Assembly (NCBI GenBank): GCA_964565925.1
Contig: CAZMGV010000004.1
Coordinates: forward strand, 208,589 to 272,588
Origin: CAZMGV01 sp964565925
GTDB taxonomy: Bacteria; JAGRBM01; JAHCIT01
Reading direction: 5' to 3'
Length of the DNA: 64,000 nucleotides
Shown here: positions 52,344 through 61,178 of the stretch, piece after piece
Layout: every line of letters begins with the position of its first letter
How positions within the stretch are numbered: position 1 is the first letter of the stretch
Notes under the pieces: model-generated
The model's input: the letters and a program-made list of their open reading frames with translations, nothing else
Database searches by the model: none
Told to the model about the DNA's origin: nothing
Program-made: the position numbers and the translations under genes

Positions 52344-52532
52344 GGGCAGCATAATACCGGATTGGTCCGGGGCTGTCAGGGGCCTGTTCATCCACCTATT
52401 GAACACCACCGGCGGCCGTTTAACCCGCCGTCCTTCGGGCGACTGACGGACGTCATACCCCTTAACCGGGGCGGATGCTGACTATGCTTCAGGGTTGTGT
52501 ACGCCACAGGTACGGGAGGCACGTCCGCGGCG

Positions 52533-55500
52533 ATGTACAGGATTCTCAAACGGGAAAAGTTCTCCGACCTGATCTTCATGTGGGAGGTTCTGGCGCCCGA
52601 GGTCGCCCGCTCGGCGCAGGCCGGGCAGTTCGTAATGGTCCGCCTGCACGACGGCGCGGAGCGCATCCCGCTCACCATCGCCGACTTCGACCGAGACCGG
52701 GGCACGATCACGATGGTGATCCAGGCACTCGGCAAGACCACGAACGAGATGATGACGCACTACCGGGAAGGCGACGAGTTCCTCGATTTCGTCGGTCCTC
52801 TCGGACTCCCCCAGCATGTGGATAAAGCGGGTCACGTCGTCATGGTCGGCGGCGGGCTGGGCGTGGGCCCCGTCTTTCCGCAACTGCGGGCGTTCAAGGA
52901 GTCGGGCAACCGCACCGGCGCCATCATCGGGTTCCGGAACAAGGGACTGGTCTTCTGGGAAGACCGGTTTGCCAAGTACGCCGACGATCTCGTGGTCTGC
53001 ACCGACGACGGCAGCTACGGCGAGCCGGGGCTCGTCACCGCCGCCCTCGACAAGATGCTCAAGGCCCGGAAACCCGACCTGGTCGTCGCCATCGGGCCGC
53101 TCGTGATGATGCAGGCCTGCACGGAGGTCACCCGCCGCCACGGCGTCAAGACGATGGTGTCGCTCAACACGATCATGGTGGACGGAACCGGCATGTGCGG
53201 CTCGTGCCGCGTGACCGTGAACAAGGAGGTGAAGTTCGCCTGCGTCGAGGGTCCCGATTTCGACGGTCACCAGGTGGATTTTCCGGAACTGCTTGCCCGG
53301 CAGCGCCGCTACAAGAGCCAGGAATCGGCCGCCAGCAGCGACTATTCGCACGTCTGTAACCTCGAGAAGCAGCTCTTCGAGGAAGAGAAGCGCAACTACA
53401 AGAAGATCAAGGAGCTGGCGCCTCATCAGGTGCCGATGCCCGAGCGCAACCCTGCGGAGCGGGCCACCAACTTCAGCGAGGTGAACCTGGGCTACACGTT
53501 GAAGAACGCCCTCGAGGAAGCCGAACGCTGCCTCCAGTGCGCCACGCCGACCTGTATCTCCGGCTGCCCGGTACAGATCGATATTCCGCGCTTCATCCGC
53601 CACGTGCTGGTCCGCGATCTGGACGGCGCGCTGGGCGTGATCAACGAATCGAATCTGTTCCCCTCGATCTGCGGGCGCGTCTGCCCGCAGGAATCGCAGT
53701 GCGAAGCCCAGTGCATCATCACCAAGAAGGTGGAATCGGTGGCTATCGGCAGGCTGGAGCGGTTCGTCGGCGACCACGCCCATGCACCCCCGCCGGTCGC
53801 GCAGGACCCCTCCACGAAGCTGGTCCATGGCCGTGTCGCGGTCGTCGGGTCGGGACCGTCGGGGCTCGCCTGTGCGGCCGATCTCGTCCGCTACGGTGCG
53901 GATGTGACGGTCTACGAGGCGCTCCATACCATCGGAGGCGTGCTCAGATACGGTATCCCATCGTTCCGCCTGCCCCGGGACATCATCGACCGGGAAGTGC
54001 AGCGCCTCACCGGCATGGGCGTGAAGTTCGAAGCCAACCGGGTCATCGGCCGGACCTTTACCGTCGCCGATCTGCTGGGGCCGATGGGCTACGACGCCGC
54101 CTTTCTGGGGGTCGGTGCCGGAGCCCCCGCGTTCCTGGGCATCCCCGGCGAGTTCGCCGGGCAGGTGTATTCGGCCAATGAATTCCTCACCCGTGTGAAC
54201 CTCATGGGCTCCGATAACCATTCGGTGGCGGACACCCCGGTCCATATCGGCAAGAGCGTGGTCGTCGTGGGAGCCGGCAATACGGCCATGGACTGCCTGC
54301 GCGTTGCCAAGCGACTGGGGACGCCCAAGGTCCGCTGCGTTTACCGCCGGACCGAAGCGGAAGTCCCGGCCCGCGTTGAAGAACTCCGTCACGCCAAGGA
54401 GGAAGGGATCGAATTCCTTTTCCTCCATTCGCCTGTGGAGATCATGACCGATGTGGATAATGACGTGCGCGGTGTACGGCTCCAGAAGATGGCGCTGGGC
54501 GACCCGGACGAACAGGGGCGGCGTAAGCCCGTGCCGACGAACGAGTTCGTGGAAGTCGAATGCGACACGGTCATCTATGCACTCGGAACCAAGGCGAACC
54601 CCATCATCGCGCAGTCGACGCCCGGCCTCACTTTCAACAAATGGGGGAATATCGTGGCCGACGACGCCACTCAGGCGACCAGCCTGGCGGGCGTCTTTGC
54701 CGGCGGCGACATCGTCACCGGAGGTGCCACCGTCATCCTTGCCATGGGCGCCGGACGCCGGGCCGCCAAGAGCATCGCCGCCTTCCTGAAAAACGAGAAG
54801 AAGAACTGGCCGGTCACGCCGCACGATCTGGACGTATTCGACCAGCAGGCGACCGCCGTCCGCTCCAGCCGCCCCTCCGGAAAACCGGTTGCTGGCATAG
54901 CCGGAGAACTCTGCCCCCGCTGTCACCGCCCGGTGGAACCGGGCGAAGAGAGTCACGTCTGCTGCGCCGGGGCGGCAATCACCTGGCGCTGCAAGTCCTG
55001 CGCAAAGATCCGTGACGGCTTCGCCTTCCCGTTCGGTGCCTGCCCGTCGTGCGGCGGCGAGCTGGAAGTGGTCGACGTGGCCGCTCCGGCGGCCAGCAGC
55101 GCGTCTGTCGAGGCCATCCGCATCGCGTTCGAGATCGAACTGGGCGGGCGGGCGTTTTACCGTAGAGCCGCCGCCGATTCGGCAGAACCGCAACTCAGGG
55201 AGCTGTTTGAGAAGTTCGCGGCGATGGAGGACGAGCACATCGCCACACTCTCCAGGCGCTACCATCTGGACGCGCCCGCACTGTCCCCGGAGTTCCGCAC
55301 GGGCCACGCGGCGGTATACGCCGGGACCATCGACGAGCCCAAGGACCCCTACAACCTGTTCCGGATCGCCATCGGCTTTGAAAAGCGGGCGGTCGAGTTC
55401 TTCACCAGACATGCCGGAACGGTCAAAAAGGGATCGGCCGAGCACCAGCTCTACCGCGAACTGGCCGCCGAAGAGCAGGAACACGTCGATCTGCTCACAA

Positions 55501-55544
55501 CAGAATACAAACGGTACCAGCAGGGGAAACCGGGCCTGATCTAG
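52533..55544 (+). CDS. NfnA-NfnB-rubrerythrin fusion: NADPH/ferredoxin-type flavoprotein
   Basis: 1003 residues in three parts. Residues 1-270 resemble NfnA/PyrK-type ferredoxin-NADP reductase subunits, with GGGLGVGPVFPQ and a 2Fe-2S set C222-x2-C225-x11-C237 preceded by Asp217, which is a cluster ligand in NfnA. Residues 310-760 are NfnB/GltD-like with two cysteine sets (C333, C336, C341, C345 and C380, C384, C390, C394), FAD motif VVGSGPSGLACAADL and NADPH motif VVVGAGNTAMDC. Residues 790-1003 add a zinc ribbon (CPRC, WRCKSC, CPSCGG) and a rubrerythrin-like diiron bundle with EDEH and EEQEH. It probably joins NAD(P)H/ferredoxin chemistry to peroxide or oxygen reduction. The ATG before YRILKRE matches related proteins. 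Confidence 0.85.
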   Translation: MYRILKREKFSDLIFMWEVLAPEVARSAQAGQFVMVRLHDGAERIPLTIADFDRDRGTITMVIQALGKTTNEMMTHYREGDEFLDFVGPLGLPQHVDKAGHVVMVGGGLGVGPVFPQLRAFKESGNRTGAIIGFRNKGLVFWEDRFAKYADDLVVCTDDGSYGEPGLVTAALDKMLKARKPDLVVAIGPLVMMQACTEVTRRHGVKTMVSLNTIMVDGTGMCGSCRVTVNKEVKFACVEGPDFDGHQVDFPELLARQRRYKSQESAASSDYSHVCNLEKQLFEEEKRNYKKIKELAPHQVPMPERNPAERATNFSEVNLGYTLKNALEEAERCLQCATPTCISGCPVQIDIPRFIRHVLVRDLDGALGVINESNLFPSICGRVCPQESQCEAQCIITKKVESVAIGRLERFVGDHAHAPPPVAQDPSTKLVHGRVAVVGSGPSGLACAADLVRYGADVTVYEALHTIGGVLRYGIPSFRLPRDIIDREVQRLTGMGVKFEANRVIGRTFTVADLLGPMGYDAAFLGVGAGAPAFLGIPGEFAGQVYSANEFLTRVNLMGSDNHSVADTPVHIGKSVVVVGAGNTAMDCLRVAKRLGTPKVRCVYRRTEAEVPARVEELRHAKEEGIEFLFLHSPVEIMTDVDNDVRGVRLQKMALGDPDEQGRRKPVPTNEFVEVECDTVIYALGTKANPIIAQSTPGLTFNKWGNIVADDATQATSLAGVFAGGDIVTGGATVILAMGAGRRAAKSIAAFLKNEKKNWPVTPHDLDVFDQQATAVRSSRPSGKPVAGIAGELCPRCHRPVEPGEESHVCCAGAAITWRCKSCAKIRDGFAFPFGACPSCGGELEVVDVAAPAASSASVEAIRIAFEIELGGRAFYRRAAADSAEPQLRELFEKFAAMEDEHIATLSRRYHLDAPALSPEFRTGHAAVYAGTIDEPKDPYNLFRIAIGFEKRAVEFFTRHAGTVKKGSAEHQLYRELAAEEQEHVDLLTTEYKRYQQGKPGLI

Positions 55545-55566
55545 CCCGCACGTTCAGAACGGATAT

Positions 55567-56601
55567 TCAGCCGCCGTTATGGCGGGGGTGCTTCGACGAC
55601 CTCGGACGCCCGGGACCCCGTTTTGAAAGTTCCGGCGGGCGGTAAACGTGCAGCACGTTGAATGCCGGGGGTTCGGACCAGGTAGTGACCGTCGCCGCCG
55701 GAACGGCCGCCCGTCCGATCAGTTCCAGTTCCGGCCGGGCGTACATTTTCAGCGAACTCACGACCGCGTCGTGCAGGAAATGCCCGCCCCACGCAAACAG
55801 CAGCCCCCCGCCGAACATCGCCGACGAAAGCCACGGCGAGCGGACACCGTCGATCGCGAGGATTCCACCCGGCGAAAGATGCGCCGCCCCGGAGATCACA
55901 CGGGCCAGCACGTCGGGCGGGAAGTGATGCACCGCCTGGACGATGGTCATGATGTCGAATTCGCCGGGCCGCACATCCTCGAAAGTCAGCGCATCCACCA
56001 CCCGGAAACCCAGATCGAGGCCGGGCTGCACAAACCGGTCGCAGGCCGCATCCATATAACCCGCCTGAATATCGGAACCCGTCACACTGAGTTCGCCTTC
56101 GAACTCTTCGGCCAGATAGGAGGGAAAGCCCCCGTAACCCGATGCGAGATCGAGAACCCGCACCGGGCGTTTCCTGATCCCCGATTCCCGGATCGCCTTG
56201 AACAGCGCCGAGGCGGCGGTCGAATAGACGCCGGTTTTCAGGTTGAAGTTATGAAGCGCCTCGATCTCCTCTTTCCGGTCGGCCTCGGAGAAATCGGGAC
56301 GGTCCATGTACTCGGTCCGCTCGGTCCGGAGCTTCTTGTCGAGCCACAACCCCACGGACTCCGACGATCCGGTGCAGACCGTATCGAGTTCTTTCCAGTA
56401 ACTGGTCCAGATGCGGTTCGTACGCTCCGCAACGGTCTCGTCCGCATGCCTGCCGCCCGGGTTCTCGAGTACCGTGCTTGCGTAAGCCGCATTGTTCGCG
56501 ACTTCGGCCTGCAATACCCGGTCGAGCGCTTCGGTACGACGCGCCTCGAGGGGATCCGGCAGAACCCCGCCTTCGCCTAGTGCCGCTTCATGCAGCTTCA
56601 T
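55567..56601 (-). CDS. Class I SAM-dependent methyltransferase
   Basis: 344 residues. An N-terminal helical region of about 145 residues precedes the SAM-binding motif VRVLDLASGYGGFPSYLA, then VTGSDIQAGYMDAA and FDIMTIVQAVHHFPPDVL, and HLSPGGILAIDGVRSPW. The C-terminal part has a hydrophobic stretch (FGGGLLFAWGGHFLHDAVV) that could contact a lipid. The start overlaps the SCP2 gene end by 14 bases, so it is the last gene of the oxidoreductase/SCP2 operon. Substrate unknown; a lipid or isoprenoid acceptor is inferred from context. Confidence 0.82.
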   Translation of the reverse strand: MKLHEAALGEGGVLPDPLEARRTEALDRVLQAEVANNAAYASTVLENPGGRHADETVAERTNRIWTSYWKELDTVCTGSSESVGLWLDKKLRTERTEYMDRPDFSEADRKEEIEALHNFNLKTGVYSTAASALFKAIRESGIRKRPVRVLDLASGYGGFPSYLAEEFEGELSVTGSDIQAGYMDAACDRFVQPGLDLGFRVVDALTFEDVRPGEFDIMTIVQAVHHFPPDVLARVISGAAHLSPGGILAIDGVRSPWLSSAMFGGGLLFAWGGHFLHDAVVSSLKMYARPELELIGRAAVPAATVTTWSEPPAFNVLHVYRPPELSKRGPGRPRSSKHPRHNGG

Positions 56602-57061
56602 TACCCTTTGCCTGAACCTTGTAGGGAGGTTTCCCCTGCGGCCATTCGGTATTGACCTGCTTGCCGTACATGTCGACCAGCATCTTCACCGCCTCGGCAT
56701 GCTGCATCAGGAACCGCATGTCACCCCGGACCTTGATCGTGCCCCGGAGTCCCGCCTGGATCGGATCCTGGACACCGGCGGCGATCAGTTCCCAGACGGT
56801 TGCAGGTGCCGTGAACCTGAAACTCAGGCCGTTTCCGTCGTGACGTCCCGGCAGCGGCTTGTACTCGGCGACCTGCCCCGCTTCCATGTGAATCAGGTAG
56901 TGAACGGCCGTGCCGGCTTTCACGTACGGCGACTGCTCGTCGCCCATGACCTCGAACGCCGCGAGAATCTTGTTCTTCGGCGCACGCTTGATGAACTCCT
57001 CGGTCTGGTTCACCAGCTGCTTCATGTCCTCGTACCATTGGTCTGTGTAGATTACGCTCAT
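56588..57061 (-). CDS. SCP2 sterol-carrier-like domain protein
   Basis: 157 residues. The SCP2 fold is suggested by AVHYLIHMEAGQVAEYKPLP, SFRFTAPATVWELIAAGVQD and IQAGLRGTIKVRGDMRFLMQHAEAVKML read as the family's strand-strand-helix order. SCP2 domains bind fatty acyl chains, sterols or other lipids in a hydrophobic tunnel. There is no signal peptide. It lies between another SCP2-like gene and a methyltransferase gene and downstream of two CrtI-like oxidoreductases, which suggests a carrier for the operon's lipid substrate. Confidence 0.82.
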   Translation of the reverse strand: MSVIYTDQWYEDMKQLVNQTEEFIKRAPKNKILAAFEVMGDEQSPYVKAGTAVHYLIHMEAGQVAEYKPLPGRHDGNGLSFRFTAPATVWELIAAGVQDPIQAGLRGTIKVRGDMRFLMQHAEAVKMLVDMYGKQVNTEWPQGKPPYKVQAKGNEAA

Positions 57062-57083
57062 CGCATCACCATCCTTTCTGCAC

Positions 57084-57593
57084 TCAGTTGCTCACGTACC
57101 AGTAGACCGCACCGCCGGCCGCTCCGGCGGCCAGCGTTCCGGCTATCCACCATTTCGCATTGCTGCCGCCCTCGCCCGCTTCGCGAAGCTCGTCGGGGAT
57201 CTGCATGAACCGCAGCACGCCGACCAGGAAGGGGATCTGTCCCGGCCGGAAACTCACCGCCATCTTCCGCCTGACCAGCAGGCCGAACGGCCCTTCTTCG
57301 CCCGTCGTCAGATGGGCGACAGAGATAAAGTCAGCCTTGATCGAGGCGGCACCGTCGGGCATCGCGCCCACGTCGGAGAGCTCGATCCCGTCGTTGAAGA
57401 ACCGGATCCGCACGCAGATCGCCTCGTCCTCGGCCGCCCGCATGAACACGTCGCCCTTGAGCGAACGGGCCTGCCGGACCTTGCGTGGCGAATCGGCGCA
57501 GTTCTGCGAGAGATACTGGTGGATCATGTCCGCCAGCCCGCTGGCCGTATCGCCCCCTTCGAGGCGGACCGGATAGGTTGCGGTCTCGGTCAT
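57084..57593 (-). CDS. SCP2-like lipid-binding protein with C-terminal membrane anchor
   Basis: 169 residues. The main part has ARSLKGDVFMRAAEDEAICVRI, FNDGIELSDVGAMPDGAASIKADF and VRRKMAVSFRPGQIPFLVG, a pattern like the strands and last helix of SCP2 domains, although the match is weaker than for its neighbour. The C-terminus (WWIAGTLAAGAAGGAVYWYVSN) is a single membrane segment, so the domain would sit on the cytoplasmic membrane. The ATG overlaps the upstream oxidoreductase stop (ATGA). It ends 22 bases before the other SCP2 gene. Confidence 0.68.
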   Translation of the reverse strand: MTETATYPVRLEGGDTASGLADMIHQYLSQNCADSPRKVRQARSLKGDVFMRAAEDEAICVRIRFFNDGIELSDVGAMPDGAASIKADFISVAHLTTGEEGPFGLLVRRKMAVSFRPGQIPFLVGVLRFMQIPDELREAGEGGSNAKWWIAGTLAAGAAGGAVYWYVSN

Positions 57594-59191
57594 ACGTTCT
57601 GCCACCATTTGTTCATGCCGAAGTCATCGGCGATCGAGTCGAGGCAGTTGTACCCCGGCGCGAAGGTGATATAGCCGTGCGGATGCTGGGACGCGCCGCA
57701 CATGTAGAGCCCCTTCACCGGCGTGCGGTAGTGAGACATCTCGTCCGTCGGGCGGTGTTCGAGCAGATTGTCCGGGTGAATGCGGCCGACCATCCAGTCG
57801 CCGAACCGGTAGTTGATCATCTTCTTGCTGATATCGAGCGGCGTCTCGGTCACCCAGCGGCGGATAAGTCCCTCGTCCATGTTCGTGCATACGCTGCGCC
57901 ATTTCTCGATACAGTGCTGTCCGTAGATCTTCTTGCGCGCTTCCCAGCCGCCTGCTCCGCTGGCGTCGCAGTCATAGGGTACGAACACGCGGATGAGGCC
58001 GGTCGCCTTCCCTTCCGGCGCGTCGGTCGGATCGTAGAGGGAGTTCACCGCCACATTCAGGCGCGGCACTTCGGGCACGAGGCCCTGGCGGATCTGAGCG
58101 AAGTCGTCGTCGAAATCCTTGAGCGACTCGAACCCGATATTCAGGATCCACGCCCGGTCGATATCCGGGTCGAACGACTGCGCCTTGTATTTGGGCAGGC
58201 CGTTCATCGCCAGATGGACATTGAACAGCGTCGCATCCTGGTACTGGATGTGCTTGACCGCTTCGGCCGTTTTCTTCGGTACCCACTTGGAGGGAACCAG
58301 CTTTTCAAAGGTCTGATTCGCGTCGATGCTCGATACAACCAGCTTGTTCGCCCGCACAATTCCGTCCGGGACCCGGACGCCCACCGCCTTGCCGTCCTCG
58401 ATCAGGATCTCCTCGACCGGGACCTGCGGGAACACGCGGCCGCCGTTCTTGACGATCACGCGCATCAGGGTGTGTGCCAGCCGGTGGCTGCCGCCCTTGC
58501 AGATGTGCCAGTTGGCGATCTTGCCGAGCAGCACCGGGTAGCTCACAGCGAGCCCCTTGATGTGCGGCTGGTAGGCGCAGATCGCCGCGTGGAACGCCAG
58601 CATCGCCTTGATCCGCTCGTTCTCGAAATGCTTGTTGAGGAAGTCGGCCACCGACATGGTGCGCAGCTTCGCCGTGAGGAACTCGGATTTTTCCTCCACA
58701 CCCCAGGCGGCAAGCGCCTTGGTGATGTCGTTCAGATCGATCGGCGGCGCATACATGAGCGTCCGCACCATGAGGTCCAGGTATCCGTGAACCTCGTCGA
58801 AGAGCCGCAGCCAGGTCTCGGCGTCTTTTTTCGAGAACTTCGCAAAACTCTCATAGGTCTTCTTCATGTCGGTGTGGATCGTGATGGCCGTGTTATCGGC
58901 GAAGATGCTGCCCATCTGCACGTCCGGATGGCCGTATTCGACCCCGTTATCGAGCAGCTCCAGATCGTCGTAGACCGGGCACAGGCCGACCAGCGAGTGG
59001 TAGTTGGAATGCATGTTGTGCAGGAAGTTCGGCTCGGTCACCTCTTCCGTGCAGAGCCCGCCGCCTTCCTCCGACCGCCGTTCGAGCACGGCGACGCTCC
59101 AGCCGCTTTTCGCCAGGTAACCGGCCAGCGCCATACCGTTGTGTCCGGCTCCGATGATGATTGCGTCGTATGGTTTGTCGAACATTCCCAT
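57590..59191 (-). CDS. CrtI/phytoene-dehydrogenase-like FAD oxidoreductase, operon copy 2
   Basis: 533 residues. The FAD motif DAIIIGAGHNGMALAGYLAKSG is followed by VLERRSEEGGGLCTEE and NMHSNYH. GKIANWHICKGGSHRLAHTLM is the CrtI-like segment before the central domain, and the C-terminal FAD motif is GLYMCGASQHPHGYITFAPGYNC. Relatives desaturate or isomerise carotenoids, retinoids or other polyprenyl chains, but many are uncharacterised. It is a paralogue of the next gene upstream (50 bases away) and is coupled to the anchored SCP2 protein. Product unknown. Confidence 0.85.
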   Translation of the reverse strand: MGMFDKPYDAIIIGAGHNGMALAGYLAKSGWSVAVLERRSEEGGGLCTEEVTEPNFLHNMHSNYHSLVGLCPVYDDLELLDNGVEYGHPDVQMGSIFADNTAITIHTDMKKTYESFAKFSKKDAETWLRLFDEVHGYLDLMVRTLMYAPPIDLNDITKALAAWGVEEKSEFLTAKLRTMSVADFLNKHFENERIKAMLAFHAAICAYQPHIKGLAVSYPVLLGKIANWHICKGGSHRLAHTLMRVIVKNGGRVFPQVPVEEILIEDGKAVGVRVPDGIVRANKLVVSSIDANQTFEKLVPSKWVPKKTAEAVKHIQYQDATLFNVHLAMNGLPKYKAQSFDPDIDRAWILNIGFESLKDFDDDFAQIRQGLVPEVPRLNVAVNSLYDPTDAPEGKATGLIRVFVPYDCDASGAGGWEARKKIYGQHCIEKWRSVCTNMDEGLIRRWVTETPLDISKKMINYRFGDWMVGRIHPDNLLEHRPTDEMSHYRTPVKGLYMCGASQHPHGYITFAPGYNCLDSIADDFGMNKWWQNV

Positions 59192-59241
59192 TTTGAGGTC
59201 CTCGCGTCAGTCGGTGGTTCGGTTCAGGGCCTTTCGCCGGA

Positions 59242-60870
59242 TCAGTACATCCGTTTCGGGTTCTTCCAGACTTCCTTGAAGCCGAAGTCCTCGCACAGGA
59301 TCTTGAAGCAGTTGTATCCGGGTCCCGCCGTCACGCCGCCGCCCGGATGGCAGCAGCTGGCGGCCAGGTAGAGGCCCGGGATTTCCGTCTGGTAGCGGCC
59401 CGCTCCCGCGAACGGCCGCATGTGGTTGAGCTGGTCGATACTCATCGCCCCGTGTCCGAAGTCACCCTCGCGCATGCGCATGCCGCGCTCCTGGTCGAGC
59501 GGCGTGTGCAGATAATCGGCGATCACGTTGTCGCGGGTCATGTTCGGGGCGAACTTCGTGTAGAGGTTCAGGAACTTCTCGTTGTAGCTTTCGCGGATGT
59601 CTTCCCATTCCTTCTCGGAAAGGGCACTGGCGCGCGGGAAGAAATACCAGCCGGTGAGGTTGTGCTTGCCCGGAGGCGCCTGCGTCTTGTCCCAGAGGGA
59701 ATTGACCCAGACACCGGCGCCGGGGATTTCCGGAATCCGGTCGATGTGTCCGGCACGGCAGTAGTCGAGCACTTCCTTGGCGCTGTCGAACCCGACCACC
59801 TGGTACCAGGCCATGTTGATGTCGGGGTCGCGGGCGGCCGACTTGTAGTTCGGCGGTTCGTGGAGCGCCATGGCGACGCTGCCCAGCACCTGGTCCGGGC
59901 CGTCCTTGAAGTTTTTGACGCGGCGCTGGTAGTACGGCGAGAGCTTATCCTCGCCAACCAGATCCAGGAACGTGTCCTTCACACCGATCCCGCTCACGAC
60001 CGCCTGACGGGCCCGGAACTCCTTGCCGTCCACCAGTTTGACGCCGACGGCCTTGCCGCCCTCGACGATGATCTTCTTCACCCGGCTCGATTCGCGCATG
60101 GTGACGCCGTTCTTGAGACAGGCCGTCACCATGGCACCGTTCAGACGGTGCGTGCCGCCCACCATCATCCGCCAGCAGCCCGGCATGAACAGGTTCGCGA
60201 AGATGAAGATGCCGCCCATGCCCGGCCATTCAAGCGGCGGCCCGCAGAACTCGATCGCCACCCGGTACATGAGGGCGCGGATTTCATCCGTTTCGAACAG
60301 CTCGTCGATGCAGTCGCGAATCGACTTGTAGGCCATCTCTTCGTCCAGGCCGAACGCCTTCATCAGCGTCGTCCAGGAGGTGTAGGCCTGCGGGAGTCCC
60401 TTCGACATGTCGAACTTGGGCGGCGGCGTGTAGAGGCCCATCGCCATCAGCGGCTCGAACATGTTCGCCTTGGTCTTGAGCGCCCGCCAGGTATCGGCGT
60501 CACGCTTCGAATAGACCGCGAAATTCTTGCAGGTCCGTTCGATCATGTCGTTCCGGTACATGACCACCGGCGGGCGGCCGTCACTGAATGCGATTCCGCA
60601 CTGCGCTTCTGGAAAGATCGTGCGGGCGCCCAGGCCCGGCAGATCGAAGTCCGAGAAGATCGGCATGATGTGCAGGAACTCCATGAAATTGGAGTGGATG
60701 TTATGGCAGAAACCGGGAGCGGTATGCTCGTCCGTGTATACGGCGCCGCCGAATTCGTGGCGGCCTTCCAGCACCAGCGTATCGACGCCGGCTTTCCCTA
60801 AATAGGCCGCACAGGTCAGAGCGTTATGCCCGCCACCTACGATAATCACGTCGTATTCTTTCTTTTCCAT
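59242..60870 (-). CDS. CrtI/phytoene-dehydrogenase-like FAD oxidoreductase, operon copy 1
   Basis: 542 residues. FAD motif YDVIIVGGGHNALTCAAYLGKAG, then LVLEGRHEFGGAVYTDE and NIHSNFMEFLH. The central GCWRMMVGGTHRLNGAMVTA and the C-terminal GLYLAASCCHPGGGVTAGPGYNC complete the family plan. It shares its layout and many motifs with the downstream copy, so the two probably form consecutive steps or a heterodimer. AAGGAGG stands before the ATG. Three candidate operator dyads occupy the 308-base upstream gap. It heads the five-gene operon with two SCP2 proteins and a methyltransferase. Confidence 0.85.
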   Translation of the reverse strand: MEKKEYDVIIVGGGHNALTCAAYLGKAGVDTLVLEGRHEFGGAVYTDEHTAPGFCHNIHSNFMEFLHIMPIFSDFDLPGLGARTIFPEAQCGIAFSDGRPPVVMYRNDMIERTCKNFAVYSKRDADTWRALKTKANMFEPLMAMGLYTPPPKFDMSKGLPQAYTSWTTLMKAFGLDEEMAYKSIRDCIDELFETDEIRALMYRVAIEFCGPPLEWPGMGGIFIFANLFMPGCWRMMVGGTHRLNGAMVTACLKNGVTMRESSRVKKIIVEGGKAVGVKLVDGKEFRARQAVVSGIGVKDTFLDLVGEDKLSPYYQRRVKNFKDGPDQVLGSVAMALHEPPNYKSAARDPDINMAWYQVVGFDSAKEVLDYCRAGHIDRIPEIPGAGVWVNSLWDKTQAPPGKHNLTGWYFFPRASALSEKEWEDIRESYNEKFLNLYTKFAPNMTRDNVIADYLHTPLDQERGMRMREGDFGHGAMSIDQLNHMRPFAGAGRYQTEIPGLYLAASCCHPGGGVTAGPGYNCFKILCEDFGFKEVWKNPKRMY

Positions 60871-60975
60871 GCGGACGGGGCCTCCTTGAGGGGCTATGAG
60901 AATGTTGGGTCAGACCGGCATCGGGGCTCTCTTTTTCTACCCATGGCACCGCAGTGCGTCGGGTATGCTCCTAAA

Positions 60976-60991
60976 ATGACGTGAGTGTCAT
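60976..60991. promoter_or_regulatory. Candidate operator, 16-bp dyad (site C)
   Basis: ATGACGTGAGTGTCAT is a 5+5 bp inverted repeat with a 6-base centre, the same TGAC-N6-GTCA plan as sites at 1425 and 24984. It lies 105 bases before the oxidoreductase operon start and 187 bases before the hemerythrin gene. Confidence 0.4.
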
Positions 60992-61068
60992 AAATCGCTT
61001 ATGATAACGGTCATCTTCCGTCGAAATAGAAATAAATCAGGCCGATTCCCTGCGTTTCGGCACCCAAA

Positions 61069-61084
61069 ACTGACGCCAGTCAGT
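61069..61084. promoter_or_regulatory. Candidate operator-like dyad (site D)
   Basis: ACTGACGCCAGTCAGT is a perfect 6+6 bp inverted repeat with a 4-base centre. The arms contain TGAC and GTCA as in sites A to C but two bases closer together, so it may bind a different protein. It is 94 bases before the hemerythrin gene. Confidence 0.35.
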
Positions 61085-61178
61085 ATCCGGACCTTCCTAA
61101 TGACAGTCCGCATATAGAGGCGGCCCGGTCGCCAATACCTTCGGGAGGCGAAATGATCTCGCGCAGGTAGCCACGTCT

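Larger units (their letters stand above)
60871..61178. other. Divergent control region between lipid operon and hemerythrin gene
   Basis: No gene was seen. The region is less GC-rich than its flanks and holds three dyads with TGAC/GTCA or related arms (60976-60991, the weaker ATGA-N6-TCAT at 61001-61014, and 61069-61084). No convincing -35/-10 pair with consensus spacing was found for either direction. Confidence 0.6.

Noticed and set aside
52444..52455. Dyad TGAC-GGAC-GTCA before the Nfn fusion gene
   Set aside because: The arms are only four bases with a four-base centre, and the flanks do not extend the symmetry; chance is a fair explanation.
52482..55484. A 1000-codon open frame on the minus strand opposite the Nfn fusion gene
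   Set aside because: It is the antisense shadow of a GC-rich gene: Arg/His/Asp-rich with no family motif, whereas the plus frame has many conserved motifs.
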